64,000 bases of DNA from positions 31,485 through 95,484 of the forward strand of contig CAWHCT010000044.1 in assembly GCA_963827785.1 (NCBI GenBank). The letters are read 5' to 3'. Of the stretch, positions 47,228 through 57,539 are shown one piece after another (the first letter of the stretch is position 1; the number at the start of each line of letters is the position of its first letter). This DNA comes from Site-B1 sp963827785. GTDB lineage: Bacteria; Bacteroidota; Bacteroidia; Flavobacteriales; Flavobacteriaceae. The position numbers were made by a program, and so were the translations under genes. Below the pieces are notes generated by a model. It was not told the origin of the DNA and ran no database searches. It worked only from the letters and a program-made list of their open reading frames with translations.

Positions 47228-50200
47228 ATGATATCCAAAAGACCATTACCAAACTTAAGAACATACGAATTTGGGGAATTTGGCTTTGGTGATTTAATGC
47301 AGAAAAGAATTAACAATGTTCTTATAGTATGCTCCAATTATGACTATTACATGCTTGAAGAAGATGGTAGAATAGATGAGCGAATCTTTAACGAATACAC
47401 TGCACTTAACCTAAGATATCCACCAAACTTTTTACATGCCTACTCCGCAAAAAAGGCAATAGAGACAATTAATGATGTTAAGATTGATTTGGTGATTACT
47501 TGGCTTGATATTGGAGATTACAACGCTTTTGAAACATCAAAAAATATAAAACAAGCATATCCAAACGTACCTATTGCAGCTTTAAGTTTGTACTCTTCTG
47601 AGCTGAGAAGTAAACTAAGAAAAGGGAACAAAGGTATTATAGATTCTGTATTTCATTGGAATGGTAATGTTGAGATTTTTGTAGCTATAATTAAGTTGAC
47701 AGAAGACAGAATGAATGCTGAAAAAGACATTGGACAAATTGGTGTTAAAGGGATTTTGTTAGTAGAAGACTCTTTAAAATTCTACTCAAGATACCTTCCA
47801 ATGATATATAAAATTCTGCTAAAACAAACGCGTTCTTTTATGTCTGAAGGGTTGAATGAACATAGAAGCATGATGTTAATGAGAGGACGACCTAAAATTC
47901 TACTGGCAACAACATATGAAGAAGCCATTGAATTGTTTGAGAAATACAAGGAAAATCTTTTAGGTGTCATTTCTGATGTAAATTATTTTAGAGATGGAAA
48001 ACGAGATCCGGAAGCAGGGTTTGAGCTCTTAAAATATGTTAGAAACTATGCAAGATATTTTCCTGTATTAATTCAATCTTCTGATCTGGAAAACGAAAAA
48101 ACAGCTCTAGAACTTAAAGGCAAGTTTTTGTACAAACATTCAGAAACTTTAGGGACAGAGATAAAAAAATACATTACTAAATATTTCTCTTTTGGTGATT
48201 TTGAGTTTTGGGATCCTGTTAAAATGGAAGTGTTGGCAACGGTTAAAAACTTAAGCGAATTTCAAAAGGCCCTAAAAATTGTTTCCCAAGAAGCCATAGT
48301 TTATCATGCTAAGCGAAGTGAATACTCTAAATGGTTAAGATCGAGAGCCTTATTTCAGTTAGCTGATTTGTTCGCCAATGTGGAGTATGAAGATTTTGAT
48401 AGACTTGAAGACATAAGGGAGTTTTTAATAGAATCCATTAAAGTATACAGAGTTTATAGTTCACGTGGTGTAATTGCAAAGTTTCATAAAAATAAATATG
48501 ATGAATATCTAGGTTTTGCTCGTATTGGGGAAGGTTCTCTTGGTGGAAAAGGATTGGGACTGGCATTTATAGACTCTTTTTTAAAGCGAAATAGACTGTT
48601 TAGAAAATACGAAGATGTCTACATTTCAATACCAAGAACAGTTGTGTTAAGTACAGAGATTTTTGATGAATTTATTGAAAAAAACGACTTAATCAGGTTT
48701 GTTGCAAAGTCTCATAACGATGAAGAAATTTTAATGAAATTCATTTCCAAACCACTTCCAGAATGGGTTTTAAATGATATTCAAGTCTATTTAAATATCG
48801 TTAAAAGGCCAATTGCTATTCGTTCTTCCAGTGTTTTAGAAGATTCACATTATCAGCCATTTGCAGGAGTATTTTCTACGTACATGATTCCGAATACAAA
48901 TGACGATAGGATGCTGGAAATGGTATCTAGTGCTGTTAAATCTGTAATAGCATCGGCATTTTTTGAGAAAAGTAGAGTTTATTTAAAAGCAGCATCGCAT
49001 ACCATTGAAGAAAACAAAATGGCTGTGATACTTCAAGAATTAACTGGTCAAGAGTATGAAGGGATCTATTACCCAAATATTTCTGGAGTTGCACGTTCCT
49101 TAAATTTTTATCCTATTGGAAACGAAAAACCAAACGAAGGTATCGTAAATATTGCCTTAGGCTTGGGAGATACTATTGTTAGAGGCGGACGTTCGTTGCG
49201 GTTTTCGCCATATCACTCAAAAAACATATTGCAATTATCATCCACAGAATCTGCCGTCAGAGAAACACAAAAATATTTTTATGGATTGGATTTAAACCCG
49301 GAAAGCTACAAAACATCGGTTAACGATACTGTTAATAAAAAGAAACTTTCAATAAGGCAAGCAAAAAGCCATAAATCCCTAAAATTTGTAGCCTCAACCT
49401 ACGATTTACAAAACAACATAATAAAACCAGGAGTGATGCATGATGGTTTAAGAGTGATTACTTTTGATAGCGTTTTAAAATATAATTCATTTCCGTTGTC
49501 AGAAATTTTGAAGGATTTGTTGCGTATTGGTCAGCGTGAGATGAGAAATCCTATAGAAATTGAATTTGCAGTTAATTTAGATGTACCTAAAGGGAGACCA
49601 CGAATTTTTAGTTTTTTACAAATAAGACCAATAGTAGAAAACATTGAAGTTAAAAGTAAATTGCCAGAAAATTTCGATGAAAAAGATACCATAATTTACT
49701 CCGAATCAGCTTTAGGAAATGGTACTTATGACTATATTACGGATTTTGTCTATGTAAAACCGGAAACATTTGATCCCGCCAACACTCAAAAAATAGCAGA
49801 ATCAATAGAAAACCTAAACAAAAAATTTGTGGAAAGTGGTAAATATTATATTCTGGCAGGACCGGGACGTTGGGGTTCTAGTGATCCTTGGTTGGGAATT
49901 CCGGTTATTTGGCCACAAATATCATCAGCAAAAATAATTATAGAAACAGGTTTAAACGATTATAGGATAGAGCCAAGTCAAGGCACGCACTTTTTCCAAA
50001 ACATAACATCGTTTAGAGTTGGGTATTTTACTGTAAACCCATTTAAAGGTGAAGGTTTTGTTGACTTTGATTATTTAAACCAACAAGACATTTGTTTTGA
50101 AGATGATTATTTAAAACACATAAGATTTGATGCACCTTTACAGATTGTTATAGATGGAGCAAATAACAAAGCAGCCATTTTTAAGGAAGGTTATAAAGAA

Positions 50201-50263
50201 CAAAATTCACAATCAGAAAATGAAAATCTTTTGGATGAATCCTCCCTTGGAAGATATTTATAA
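47228..50263 (+). CDS. Double receiver-like plus PEP/ATP-grasp domain protein
   Basis: 1011 residues. Domain order: a degenerate receiver-like domain (about residues 28-150, VLIVCSNYDYYMLEED, LVITWLDIGDYNAFE), a receiver domain with all key positions (Glu180-Asp181, acceptor Asp250 in GVISDVNYFRDG, Lys303), a helical linker, then the N-terminal ATP-grasp part of PEP synthase/PPDK (RIGEGSLGGKGLGLAFI near 430-446; IAIRSSSVLEDSHYQPFAGV with Arg532). The phosphohistidine domain and the PEP TIM barrel of true PEP synthases are missing. The C-terminal part (about 700-1011, LAGPGRWGSSDPWLGIPVIW) has no domain I can name. Predicted cytoplasmic. It lies between the two gdhA genes, all on the plus strand, with separate spacers. 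Confidence 0.85.
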   Translation: MISKRPLPNLRTYEFGEFGFGDLMQKRINNVLIVCSNYDYYMLEEDGRIDERIFNEYTALNLRYPPNFLHAYSAKKAIETINDVKIDLVITWLDIGDYNAFETSKNIKQAYPNVPIAALSLYSSELRSKLRKGNKGIIDSVFHWNGNVEIFVAIIKLTEDRMNAEKDIGQIGVKGILLVEDSLKFYSRYLPMIYKILLKQTRSFMSEGLNEHRSMMLMRGRPKILLATTYEEAIELFEKYKENLLGVISDVNYFRDGKRDPEAGFELLKYVRNYARYFPVLIQSSDLENEKTALELKGKFLYKHSETLGTEIKKYITKYFSFGDFEFWDPVKMEVLATVKNLSEFQKALKIVSQEAIVYHAKRSEYSKWLRSRALFQLADLFANVEYEDFDRLEDIREFLIESIKVYRVYSSRGVIAKFHKNKYDEYLGFARIGEGSLGGKGLGLAFIDSFLKRNRLFRKYEDVYISIPRTVVLSTEIFDEFIEKNDLIRFVAKSHNDEEILMKFISKPLPEWVLNDIQVYLNIVKRPIAIRSSSVLEDSHYQPFAGVFSTYMIPNTNDDRMLEMVSSAVKSVIASAFFEKSRVYLKAASHTIEENKMAVILQELTGQEYEGIYYPNISGVARSLNFYPIGNEKPNEGIVNIALGLGDTIVRGGRSLRFSPYHSKNILQLSSTESAVRETQKYFYGLDLNPESYKTSVNDTVNKKKLSIRQAKSHKSLKFVASTYDLQNNIIKPGVMHDGLRVITFDSVLKYNSFPLSEILKDLLRIGQREMRNPIEIEFAVNLDVPKGRPRIFSFLQIRPIVENIEVKSKLPENFDEKDTIIYSESALGNGTYDYITDFVYVKPETFDPANTQKIAESIENLNKKFVESGKYYILAGPGRWGSSDPWLGIPVIWPQISSAKIIIETGLNDYRIEPSQGTHFFQNITSFRVGYFTVNPFKGEGFVDFDYLNQQDICFEDDYLKHIRFDAPLQIVIDGANNKAAIFKEGYKEQNSQSENENLLDESSLGRYL

Positions 50264-50314
50264 AATCATCAATAAATGTCACTTATAATTATTAAATATT
50301 GAATTAAAAGTTAG

Positions 50315-50322
50315 TAATTTTG
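50315..50322 (+). promoter_or_regulatory. Putative -7 box of the second glutamate dehydrogenase gene
   Basis: TAATTTTG, matching TAnnTTTG, 50 bases before the ATG at 50372. It indicates transcription separate from the large protein upstream. Confidence 0.45.
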
Positions 50323-50371
50323 CAATTCATTAAACAAACACTTTTTTTTATAAACTTATTTGTCTAAAAAC

Positions 50372-51709
50372 ATGAATATAAAAAGCATATTAACAGACCT
50401 AGAAACCAGGCATCCTGGTGAACATGAATATTTACAAGCTGTACACGAAGTATTAGAATCTATTGAAGATATTTATAACGAAAATCCTCAGTATGAAGCA
50501 GCAAAAATTGTTGAAAGAATTGTTGAACCTGATAGAATTTTAACCTTTAAAGTCTCTTGGTTAGATGACAAAGGAGAAGTCCACACAAACTTAGGTTACA
50601 GAGTACAGTTTAATAATGCAATTGGACCATACAAAGGAGGTATTCGTTTTCACCCAAGTGTAAACTTAAGTATTCTTAAGTTTTTAGGATTTGAACAAAT
50701 TTTCAAAAATGCACTGACAACACTTCCTATGGGTGGCGCAAAAGGTGGGTCGGATTTTAATCCTAAGGGTAAGTCAGATACAGAAATTATGCGTTTCTGT
50801 CAATCATTTATGTTAGAATTATGGAGAATTATTGGTCCTAATACAGATGTGCCGGCAGGAGATATAGGAACAGGCAGTAGAGAAATAGGATATATGTATG
50901 GAATGTTCAAAAAACTAAGAATGGAAAATTCTGGTGTCCTTACAGGTAAAGGCCTAAATTGGGGAGGGAGCTTGATAAGACCGGAAGCAACAGGTTTTGG
51001 TGTTGTTTATTTTGCAAAAGAAATGTTGACTGAGAATAATGATTCTTTTGAAGGTAAAACAGTTGCATTATCGGGCTTTGGTAATGTGGCTTGGGGAGCC
51101 GCCATAAAAGTTATAGAGTTAGGAGGTAAAGTTGTAACTATCTCTGGTCCAGACGGATATATTTATGATGAAAAAGGATTGGATGCAGAAAAAATTGATT
51201 ATTTATTATTTTTAAGAGCCTCAAATAACGATGTGGTTGCACCTTATGTAAAAGAGTTTCCAGAAGCTAAATTTATTTCAGGTAAAAGACCATGGGAAGT
51301 AAAATGTGATTTAGCTATACCTTGTGCAACTCAAAACGAATTAAATGGTAAAGATGCAGAACAATTAATTGCTAATGGAGTTAAATATGCTGTAGAAGGT
51401 TCTAATATGGGTTGTACACCAGAGGGCATAGATGCATTTCAAAAAGCGAAAATCCCGTTTGCTCCGGGAAAAGCTGCTAATGCAGGAGGAGTTGGTGTTT
51501 CCGGATTGGAAATGTCCCAGAATGCCATGAAATTAAATTGGACTTTTGAAGAAGTTGATGCAAAATTACATCAAATGATGTCGTCTATACATTCTGCCTG
51601 TATTAAGTATGGGACCCAAGATGATGGATACATTAATTATGTTAAAGGTGCTAATATTGCCGGCTTTATTAAAGTAGCCGATTCAATGTTAGATCAAGGA
51701 ATAATTTAA
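50372..51709 (+). CDS. gdhA: NADP-specific glutamate dehydrogenase (copy 2)
   Basis: 445 residues from the ATG at 50372 (an in-frame TTG lies four codons upstream). Same motifs as copy 1: AIGPYKGGIRFHPSVNLSIL, LPMGGAKGGSDFNPKGKSDT, DVPAGDIGTGSREIGYMYG, GSLIRPEATGFGVVYF. Differences lie mainly in the Rossmann domain (ALSGFGNVAWGAAIKVIELG against VSGSGNVAQFAAEKILQLG), so cofactor use or regulation may differ. Ends with its own terminator. Confidence 0.96.
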   Translation: MNIKSILTDLETRHPGEHEYLQAVHEVLESIEDIYNENPQYEAAKIVERIVEPDRILTFKVSWLDDKGEVHTNLGYRVQFNNAIGPYKGGIRFHPSVNLSILKFLGFEQIFKNALTTLPMGGAKGGSDFNPKGKSDTEIMRFCQSFMLELWRIIGPNTDVPAGDIGTGSREIGYMYGMFKKLRMENSGVLTGKGLNWGGSLIRPEATGFGVVYFAKEMLTENNDSFEGKTVALSGFGNVAWGAAIKVIELGGKVVTISGPDGYIYDEKGLDAEKIDYLLFLRASNNDVVAPYVKEFPEAKFISGKRPWEVKCDLAIPCATQNELNGKDAEQLIANGVKYAVEGSNMGCTPEGIDAFQKAKIPFAPGKAANAGGVGVSGLEMSQNAMKLNWTFEEVDAKLHQMMSSIHSACIKYGTQDDGYINYVKGANIAGFIKVADSMLDQGII

Positions 51710-51729
51710 ATTCTGTGTTAATTAAAATC

Positions 51730-51757
51730 AAGGCTCCAGGTTAGGGAGCCTTTTTTG
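51730..51757 (+). terminator. Terminator after the second gdhA
   Basis: AAGGCTCC, loop AGGTTAG, GGAGCCTT and a T-run. Confidence 0.85.
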
Positions 51758-51818
51758 TTCAATCTATATTATTCTTATTTTTTATTCGTTTTATATAAAT
51801 ATATTTGAAAAAAAGAAT

Positions 51819-54167
51819 ATGATCAAAAGATTATTGTTTGTCATTATTTGTTTAATGCCTATAATTAACTTTTCTCAGGATTATTCCAATCTTTGGGAAG
51901 GTCATTTCTCTTACTTCAATGTAAAAGATATTTCTAAGGGAAACGGTAAAGTATATGCGGCTTCAGAAAATGCTGTTTTTGTTTATGATTTGACCAATCA
52001 AGAAATTAGTACAATTTCTACCATTAATGGTTTGTCCGGTGAAACAATATCTACAATTCATTACAGTGCGGAATATAATCTCCTCTTGATAGGTCATGAT
52101 AATGGGTTGATTGAAATAGTTTTTGATAACGATGAAGACGTTTTAACTATAATAGACATACTGGAAAAACCCACTATTCCACCTACTGACAAAGGGATAA
52201 ATCATTTTAATGAGTTTGAAGATGTAGTTTACATTTCAACCGATTATGGAATTTCGGTTTATAGTTTGAGCAGCCTGGAATTTGGTGACACCTATTATAT
52301 TGGAAATTCAGGCAGTCAAATACCGGTTTCCGAAACTGTTATTTATGGTGATTTTATATATGCGGCATGTAAAGATAATAATGGCTTGAGAAAAGCGGTT
52401 TACTCCAGTAATAATTTAATTGATTATCAGGAATGGCAAACCGTTATTAATGGCAGTTACTTATTTTCTCAAACAATAAATGGAAAACTTTACGTAATTC
52501 AGAGCAATAGAAAGATCTATGAGGTTATAAATGATTCTTTGGTTGAATTATTTACTTACCCGAGCATTCCATTAGACTTTAATGTGGAAAACAATAATTT
52601 TGTAATTACAACCAAGGACAGCGTTTATGTTTATGATACTGATTTTAATTTACTCTCCAATGTCTTGCCTATTCAAGAGTATGATTCAGATTTCACATCC
52701 GGAATAATCGTTTCGGACACAGACCTATACATTGGAACAAAAGAATTCGGGATTTTAAAAACATCATTGGAAAACACATCAGAAATGTTGGAAATACATC
52801 CTGATGGACCATTATTTAATAGTCCATTCTCTCTTGAAGCCTCGGAAGGTAATTTGTGGGTAACTTTTGGAGAATATACAATTTACTATAATCCATATCC
52901 AATCACAAGACGAGGAATCAGTCATTTAATTGAAGAAAATTGGTTGAATATTCCATATGATAGTGTTTTGGGAGCAGCAGAATTAAATAAGATAACAGTA
53001 AATCCTGATAATAATAACCAGGTTTTTATCAGCTCTTTTATTAATGGTATTCTTGAATTAAACGATAAAATCCCCACTTTACTTTACAATCAAACCAATA
53101 GCGGCCTTGAGTCACTTATTTTACCAAATAATCCTAATTATGTTGATATACGTGTATCTGGATCAAATTTTGATAATGGAGGTCTTCTATGGAGTGTAAC
53201 TTCTTTAGTCGACAAGGCATTAAAATCCTTTAATCCGGCAACAAATCAATGGCAAAGCTTTAGCTTATCAGATATTATAGATGACCCATTCAGTAGTCAG
53301 GGATTTAAAGATCTAGTAGTCGATAATAATCAGACTAAATGGATTGGTTCATTTGTTGGTCTTATTGGTGTTAAAACAAACGGAAATTCAGCCACAGTCA
53401 AGATCTTACAAGGTGAAGAAGAAGCTAATTTACCAAGTAATGATATTCGAGCGATAAAAGTAGATGACAGAAACCAACTCTGGATTGGTACAAGTAGCGG
53501 TTTACGTGTCTTATATAACCCTGAATCCTTGTTTAGCAATGAGGGTGCACAAGCTGATGAAATAATAATTCTTGAAGATGGAATTCCAAAAGAGTTACTA
53601 TTCCAGCAATGGATCTCAGATATTGAGGTTGATGGATCAAACAACAAATGGATTGGAACACTAACAACAGGCTTATTTTATTTTTCAGAGAATGGACAGG
53701 AGACCATCTATCATTTTACAAAGGATAACTCTCCGTTGCCGTCAAATGATATTATTGATATATCCATTGACTCATCAAGTGGGAAGGTGTACATTGCAAC
53801 AGATAAAGGGCTGGTCGCTTTTAGATCAGGTGGTTCAAAACCAAAAACAGATTTGGAAAACGCTTTTGTGTATCCTAATCCGGTTAGACCGACATTTAAC
53901 ATTACAGATGAACGAGTTAAAATAAAAGATATATCAGAAAACATCAATATTAAAATAACCGATATTGAAGGGAATCTTGTTGCCGAAGCACAGTCAAATA
54001 CCAACGCACGATATAAAGGATACAATCTGGAAATTGATGGTGGTACCGCCTTTTGGAACGGTAAAAATTTAGCAAACAACATAGTTTCATCAGGTGTTTA
54101 TCTGGTTTTACTGTCAGATATGGACACCTTAGAGACCAAGGTCCTTAAATTAATGGTCATTAGATAA
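51819..54167 (+). CDS. porZ: PorZ-like type IX secretion protein (beta-propellers plus sorting domain)
   Basis: 782 residues. Signal peptide MIKRLLFVIICLMPIINFSQ, then two seven-bladed propeller regions of the two-component-regulator type (blades such as GKVYAASENAVFVYDLTNQE, NQTKWIGSFVGLIGVKTNG, NQLWIGTSSGLRVLYN, KVYIATDKGLVAFRSGG) and a C-terminal type IX sorting domain (AFVYPNPVRPTFNI ending SSGVYLVLLSD). This architecture, length and position directly before recO fit PorZ, which works at the cell surface with the sortase PorU to attach cargo. The assignment rests on layout rather than on a unique motif. Overlaps recO by one base. Confidence 0.83.
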   Translation: MIKRLLFVIICLMPIINFSQDYSNLWEGHFSYFNVKDISKGNGKVYAASENAVFVYDLTNQEISTISTINGLSGETISTIHYSAEYNLLLIGHDNGLIEIVFDNDEDVLTIIDILEKPTIPPTDKGINHFNEFEDVVYISTDYGISVYSLSSLEFGDTYYIGNSGSQIPVSETVIYGDFIYAACKDNNGLRKAVYSSNNLIDYQEWQTVINGSYLFSQTINGKLYVIQSNRKIYEVINDSLVELFTYPSIPLDFNVENNNFVITTKDSVYVYDTDFNLLSNVLPIQEYDSDFTSGIIVSDTDLYIGTKEFGILKTSLENTSEMLEIHPDGPLFNSPFSLEASEGNLWVTFGEYTIYYNPYPITRRGISHLIEENWLNIPYDSVLGAAELNKITVNPDNNNQVFISSFINGILELNDKIPTLLYNQTNSGLESLILPNNPNYVDIRVSGSNFDNGGLLWSVTSLVDKALKSFNPATNQWQSFSLSDIIDDPFSSQGFKDLVVDNNQTKWIGSFVGLIGVKTNGNSATVKILQGEEEANLPSNDIRAIKVDDRNQLWIGTSSGLRVLYNPESLFSNEGAQADEIIILEDGIPKELLFQQWISDIEVDGSNNKWIGTLTTGLFYFSENGQETIYHFTKDNSPLPSNDIIDISIDSSSGKVYIATDKGLVAFRSGGSKPKTDLENAFVYPNPVRPTFNITDERVKIKDISENINIKITDIEGNLVAEAQSNTNARYKGYNLEIDGGTAFWNGKNLANNIVSSGVYLVLLSDMDTLETKVLKLMVIR

Positions 54168-54886
54168 TGCTTGTACCCACAAAAGCAATAGTAATTTCAA
54201 AGTTAAAATACAGAGATAATGATCTCATTATAAAATGTTATACGGAGCATTTTGGCGTACAAAGTTATTTGCTTCGTGGTGTGCTAAAAAGCAAAAAAGG
54301 CAAATTAAGAACGGCCTATTTTCAGCTATTATCTCAATTGGAAATAATAGTTAATTACAGACAAAACAGATCACTTCAATCTATAAGGGATGTCAAGCCC
54401 ATAAATTTTTACCAAAGCATTTATTCCAATGTTGCCAAAAGTGCCATTGCTATGTTTTTGGCCGAAGTATTATCCGGGATACTAAAGGAAGAGGAAAAAA
54501 ATCAATCTCTTTACACTTATCTGGAAACTACATTTTTATGGCTTGATGCAAATGATGAAATTTCTAATTTTCATCTCCTTTTCTTGATTAACTTAACGAG
54601 GTATCTTGGATTCTATCCTGAATTAACCAACTCAAACTCGGAAGTATTCAATCTGGAGGATGGAAAATTTCAAACTCAGAAAACAAATCCTTATTGTATT
54701 TCAGGTGACCAATTAACTCAATTTAAACAGCTTTTAGGCATAAATTTTGATGCATTAAATTCAATAAATATCAGTTCAAAAAAGAGGCAGGAACTTTTAA
54801 ATATGATTTTGCTCTATTTTGAGTTACATTTGGGTAGTTTGAAAAAGCCCAGATCTTTGCAGGTATTAAATCAAGTTTTTGCATAA
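54167..54886 (+). CDS. recO: DNA repair protein RecO
   Basis: 239 residues. N-terminal OB-fold start MLVPTKAIVISKLKYRDNDL and FGVQSYLLRGVLKSKKGKLR, then the helical C-terminal domain. Acts in RecF-pathway recombination by loading RecA with RecR. The zinc-finger cysteines found in some RecO proteins are absent here, as is common in this phylum. Start and stop codons overlap those of both neighbours by one base. Confidence 0.93.
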   Translation: MLVPTKAIVISKLKYRDNDLIIKCYTEHFGVQSYLLRGVLKSKKGKLRTAYFQLLSQLEIIVNYRQNRSLQSIRDVKPINFYQSIYSNVAKSAIAMFLAEVLSGILKEEEKNQSLYTYLETTFLWLDANDEISNFHLLFLINLTRYLGFYPELTNSNSEVFNLEDGKFQTQKTNPYCISGDQLTQFKQLLGINFDALNSINISSKKRQELLNMILLYFELHLGSLKKPRSLQVLNQVFA

Positions 54887-57297
54887 TGAAACGATTGACT
54901 TCGTTGTTTTTATTCCTATTTGTTACACTTGCATATTCGCAGGACATCACTATACTCAATAATATCACATACGAGCCAATTCCCGGTGTAGCTGTTTTTA
55001 ATGCTTCAAAATCGAAAAACACAATAACAGATCTGAATGGAAATGCGAACCTCAAAGGATTCAATGACACTGAGTTTATATATTTCCGGCACCTTTCCTA
55101 TCAGACATTAAGGACAACAAAACAAGATATATTAAAGGGGACTAAAAGGCTATTGTTGCGCCCAAACCCTCAAAGCTTAGGTGAAATTGTTGTATCGGCT
55201 TCCAGGTTCGTTCAAAGCAAGGAAGAAATACCTCAAAAAATCACCAGTTTAGACACCAAAATCATTCAGTTCTCAAATCCTCAAACCAGTGCAGACCTAT
55301 TGGAGAATAGTGGAAATCTTTACATACAAAAAAGCCAGCAAGGTGGAGGCAGCCCTATGATAAGAGGATTCTCAACTAACAGACTGTTGATTTCTGTTGA
55401 CGATGTACGGATGAATAATGCCATTTTTAGAGGTGGAAATTTACAAAATGTGATCTCCATAGATCCCTTTTCTGTTGAAAATACTGAGGTTACTCTTGGT
55501 TCAGGATCAGTAATATACGGCAGTGATGCCATTGGCGGTGTTATGAGTTTTTATACTCAAAAACCGGAAGTTTCTTTTACAGGCTCCCCTTTACTAAATG
55601 CCAATGCCATAGTAAGATATGCCTCGGCAAATCAGGAAAAAACATCGCATCTTGATTTTAACTTCGGCTTTAAAAAATGGGCGTTTTTGACCAATGTCAG
55701 TTATACCGATTTTGATGATCTAAGAATGGGCCAATATGGTCCTGTCGATTATTTGCGTAAGGAATATGTGCAAACCATTAATGGAGAAGATGCTATGGTT
55801 GATAATAAGGATCCATTGATCCAAAGACCTTCAGGATACGATCAGTTTAATATTATGCAGAAAATAAGATTTGAAAAAACTCAATCATTGTTTTTTGACC
55901 TGGGCCTTCATTACAGCACAACTTCAGACTACTCCAGATACGACAGATTGTTGCGCTACCGAAACTCAAATTTAAGATCTGCCGAGTGGTATTACGGACC
56001 GCAGGATTGGTTTATGGCTAATTTTAAAATAACAAGGATAAGTAGTCGGTCAAATTTATATGATAAATTAAAAATGACCTCAGCGTATCAAAATTTTAAG
56101 GAAAGCAGATTTGACAGAGATTTCCAATCCGATCTCAAAAATATCAGAAAAGAAAGTGTTGATGCGTATTCATTTAACTTAGACCTGGAAAAAAAATTGT
56201 CTAAAAAATCTGAAATTAATTACGGTTTAGAATATCTGTATAACAAAGTATTCTCAAAAGGAACGGAATTCAATATTGATACTACTATAGAAAGTCCAAC
56301 CGTTTCAAGGTATCCTGACGGATCAGACTGGCAATCTATGGCAGCTTATACAAGCCTGAAGTTTAAACCTAACCCCAAATTTGTTTTTCAGTCCGGATTA
56401 CGATATAGTCATATTATTGCAAATGCCGATTTTACCGAAAATAATCAATACCTAAATCTTCCTTTTAACACCTCTAAAGTAGACACAGGTGCCTTAACCG
56501 GAACAGCTGGAATTACGTGGACTCCAAACAGTATTATCGAATGGCGGTTTAATGCCTCAACAGCTTTCAGAGCACCAAATATTGATGATATTGGTAAGGT
56601 ATTCGATTCAGAACCTGGTTCTGTTGTTGTGCCTAATCAAAATTTAAAACCGGAATACGCTTATAGTGGAGATCTAGGGCTTAATCTTAATTTCAATGAT
56701 GTTGTTAAGCTCGAGTTAGCCACCTACTATACTTATCTTGATAATGCCTTGGTAAGAAGAGACTTTGAACTAAATGGTGAAAGCGAATTGATATACGATG
56801 GAGAATTAAGCAATATTCAGGCTATTCAAAATGCTTCCAAAGCATGGATCTATGGCTTTGAGACCGGTTTGAAAGTTAATTTTTCAAAAGCCTTCAAATT
56901 AACATCTCAATACAATTTCATTGGAGGTACAGAAGAGAATGATGAAATTGAAGTACCTGTAAGGCACGTAGCGCCTAGTTTTGGAAATGCTCACCTGGTA
57001 TTCAAAAAAGAAAAATTCCAGTTAGATGCTTTTGTAAATTACAATGGCGAATTATCTTATGACCAATTAGCGCCTTCCGAAATTGAAAAGGATTATATCT
57101 ACGCACTGGATACCAACGGGAATCCCTATTCTCCTGCCTGGTATACACTTAATTTAAGAACCCAATTTCAGTTCAATAGGTCAACTCAGATTACTGCCAG
57201 TTTGGAGAACATCACAGACCAGCGATACAGGACCTATTCTTCCGGTTTATCGGCTCCCGGGAGGAACTTTATACTCGCCCTTAAATACTCTTTATAA
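54886..57297 (+). CDS. TonB-dependent outer membrane receptor
   Basis: 803 residues. Signal peptide ending LAYSQ, a carboxypeptidase-like regulatory domain (ILNNITYEPIPGVAVFNASK), plug domain (LGEIVVSASRF, GGGSPMIRGFSTNRLLISVD, VTLGSGSVIYGSDAIGGVMS) and a 22-strand barrel ending RNFILALKYSL, with ITASLENITDQRYRTYSSGL as the usual penultimate strand. The plug resembles hemin/hemoglobin receptors (GGGSPMIRG; GSVIYGSDAIGG), so iron-compound uptake is likely, but the ligand is not proven. Co-transcribed with porZ-like and recO by overlapping codons. Confidence 0.9.
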   Translation: MKRLTSLFLFLFVTLAYSQDITILNNITYEPIPGVAVFNASKSKNTITDLNGNANLKGFNDTEFIYFRHLSYQTLRTTKQDILKGTKRLLLRPNPQSLGEIVVSASRFVQSKEEIPQKITSLDTKIIQFSNPQTSADLLENSGNLYIQKSQQGGGSPMIRGFSTNRLLISVDDVRMNNAIFRGGNLQNVISIDPFSVENTEVTLGSGSVIYGSDAIGGVMSFYTQKPEVSFTGSPLLNANAIVRYASANQEKTSHLDFNFGFKKWAFLTNVSYTDFDDLRMGQYGPVDYLRKEYVQTINGEDAMVDNKDPLIQRPSGYDQFNIMQKIRFEKTQSLFFDLGLHYSTTSDYSRYDRLLRYRNSNLRSAEWYYGPQDWFMANFKITRISSRSNLYDKLKMTSAYQNFKESRFDRDFQSDLKNIRKESVDAYSFNLDLEKKLSKKSEINYGLEYLYNKVFSKGTEFNIDTTIESPTVSRYPDGSDWQSMAAYTSLKFKPNPKFVFQSGLRYSHIIANADFTENNQYLNLPFNTSKVDTGALTGTAGITWTPNSIIEWRFNASTAFRAPNIDDIGKVFDSEPGSVVVPNQNLKPEYAYSGDLGLNLNFNDVVKLELATYYTYLDNALVRRDFELNGESELIYDGELSNIQAIQNASKAWIYGFETGLKVNFSKAFKLTSQYNFIGGTEENDEIEVPVRHVAPSFGNAHLVFKKEKFQLDAFVNYNGELSYDQLAPSEIEKDYIYALDTNGNPYSPAWYTLNLRTQFQFNRSTQITASLENITDQRYRTYSSGLSAPGRNFILALKYSL

Positions 57298-57393
57298 TTA
57301 GCTGATTTTTGAACAATTTCGCTTTAAATTTTTCTCTAAAAGAATATAATTTTATCAAAGCTAAATTAAAAATGAGTTCTAATTAGGGTGTTT

Positions 57394-57456
57394 TACATCG
57401 ATAAAATTGACATTTATTTTCATTTTGACGAAAATCAACTGCATTTATCGAATAAC
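57394..57456 (+). promoter_or_regulatory. Shared upstream motif before the large secreted protein gene
   Basis: TACATCGATAAAA (57394-57406) is the exact reverse complement of TTTTATCGATGTA at 61891-61903, and ATCGAATAA occurs at 57447-57455. Both motifs recur upstream of the next gene. A regulator site or promoter-associated repeat is possible. Confidence 0.4.
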
Positions 57457-57539
57457 TAAGGTTTGACAGGGCCTTTGCTTTATTTTTGAAATGTATTGAA
57501 GTTCCACCCGAATGCTTCAATGCCCCAAAACAAATTAAA

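Noticed and set aside
47228..50263. Annotation of the large protein as pyruvate phosphate dikinase or PEP synthase
   Set aside because: The phosphohistidine domain and PEP-binding barrel are absent; only the ATP-grasp half is recognisable.
51819..54167. Propeller protein as a hybrid two-component sensor
   Set aside because: No membrane helix before a kinase domain and no histidine kinase or receiver motifs; the end is a type IX sorting domain, as in PorZ.
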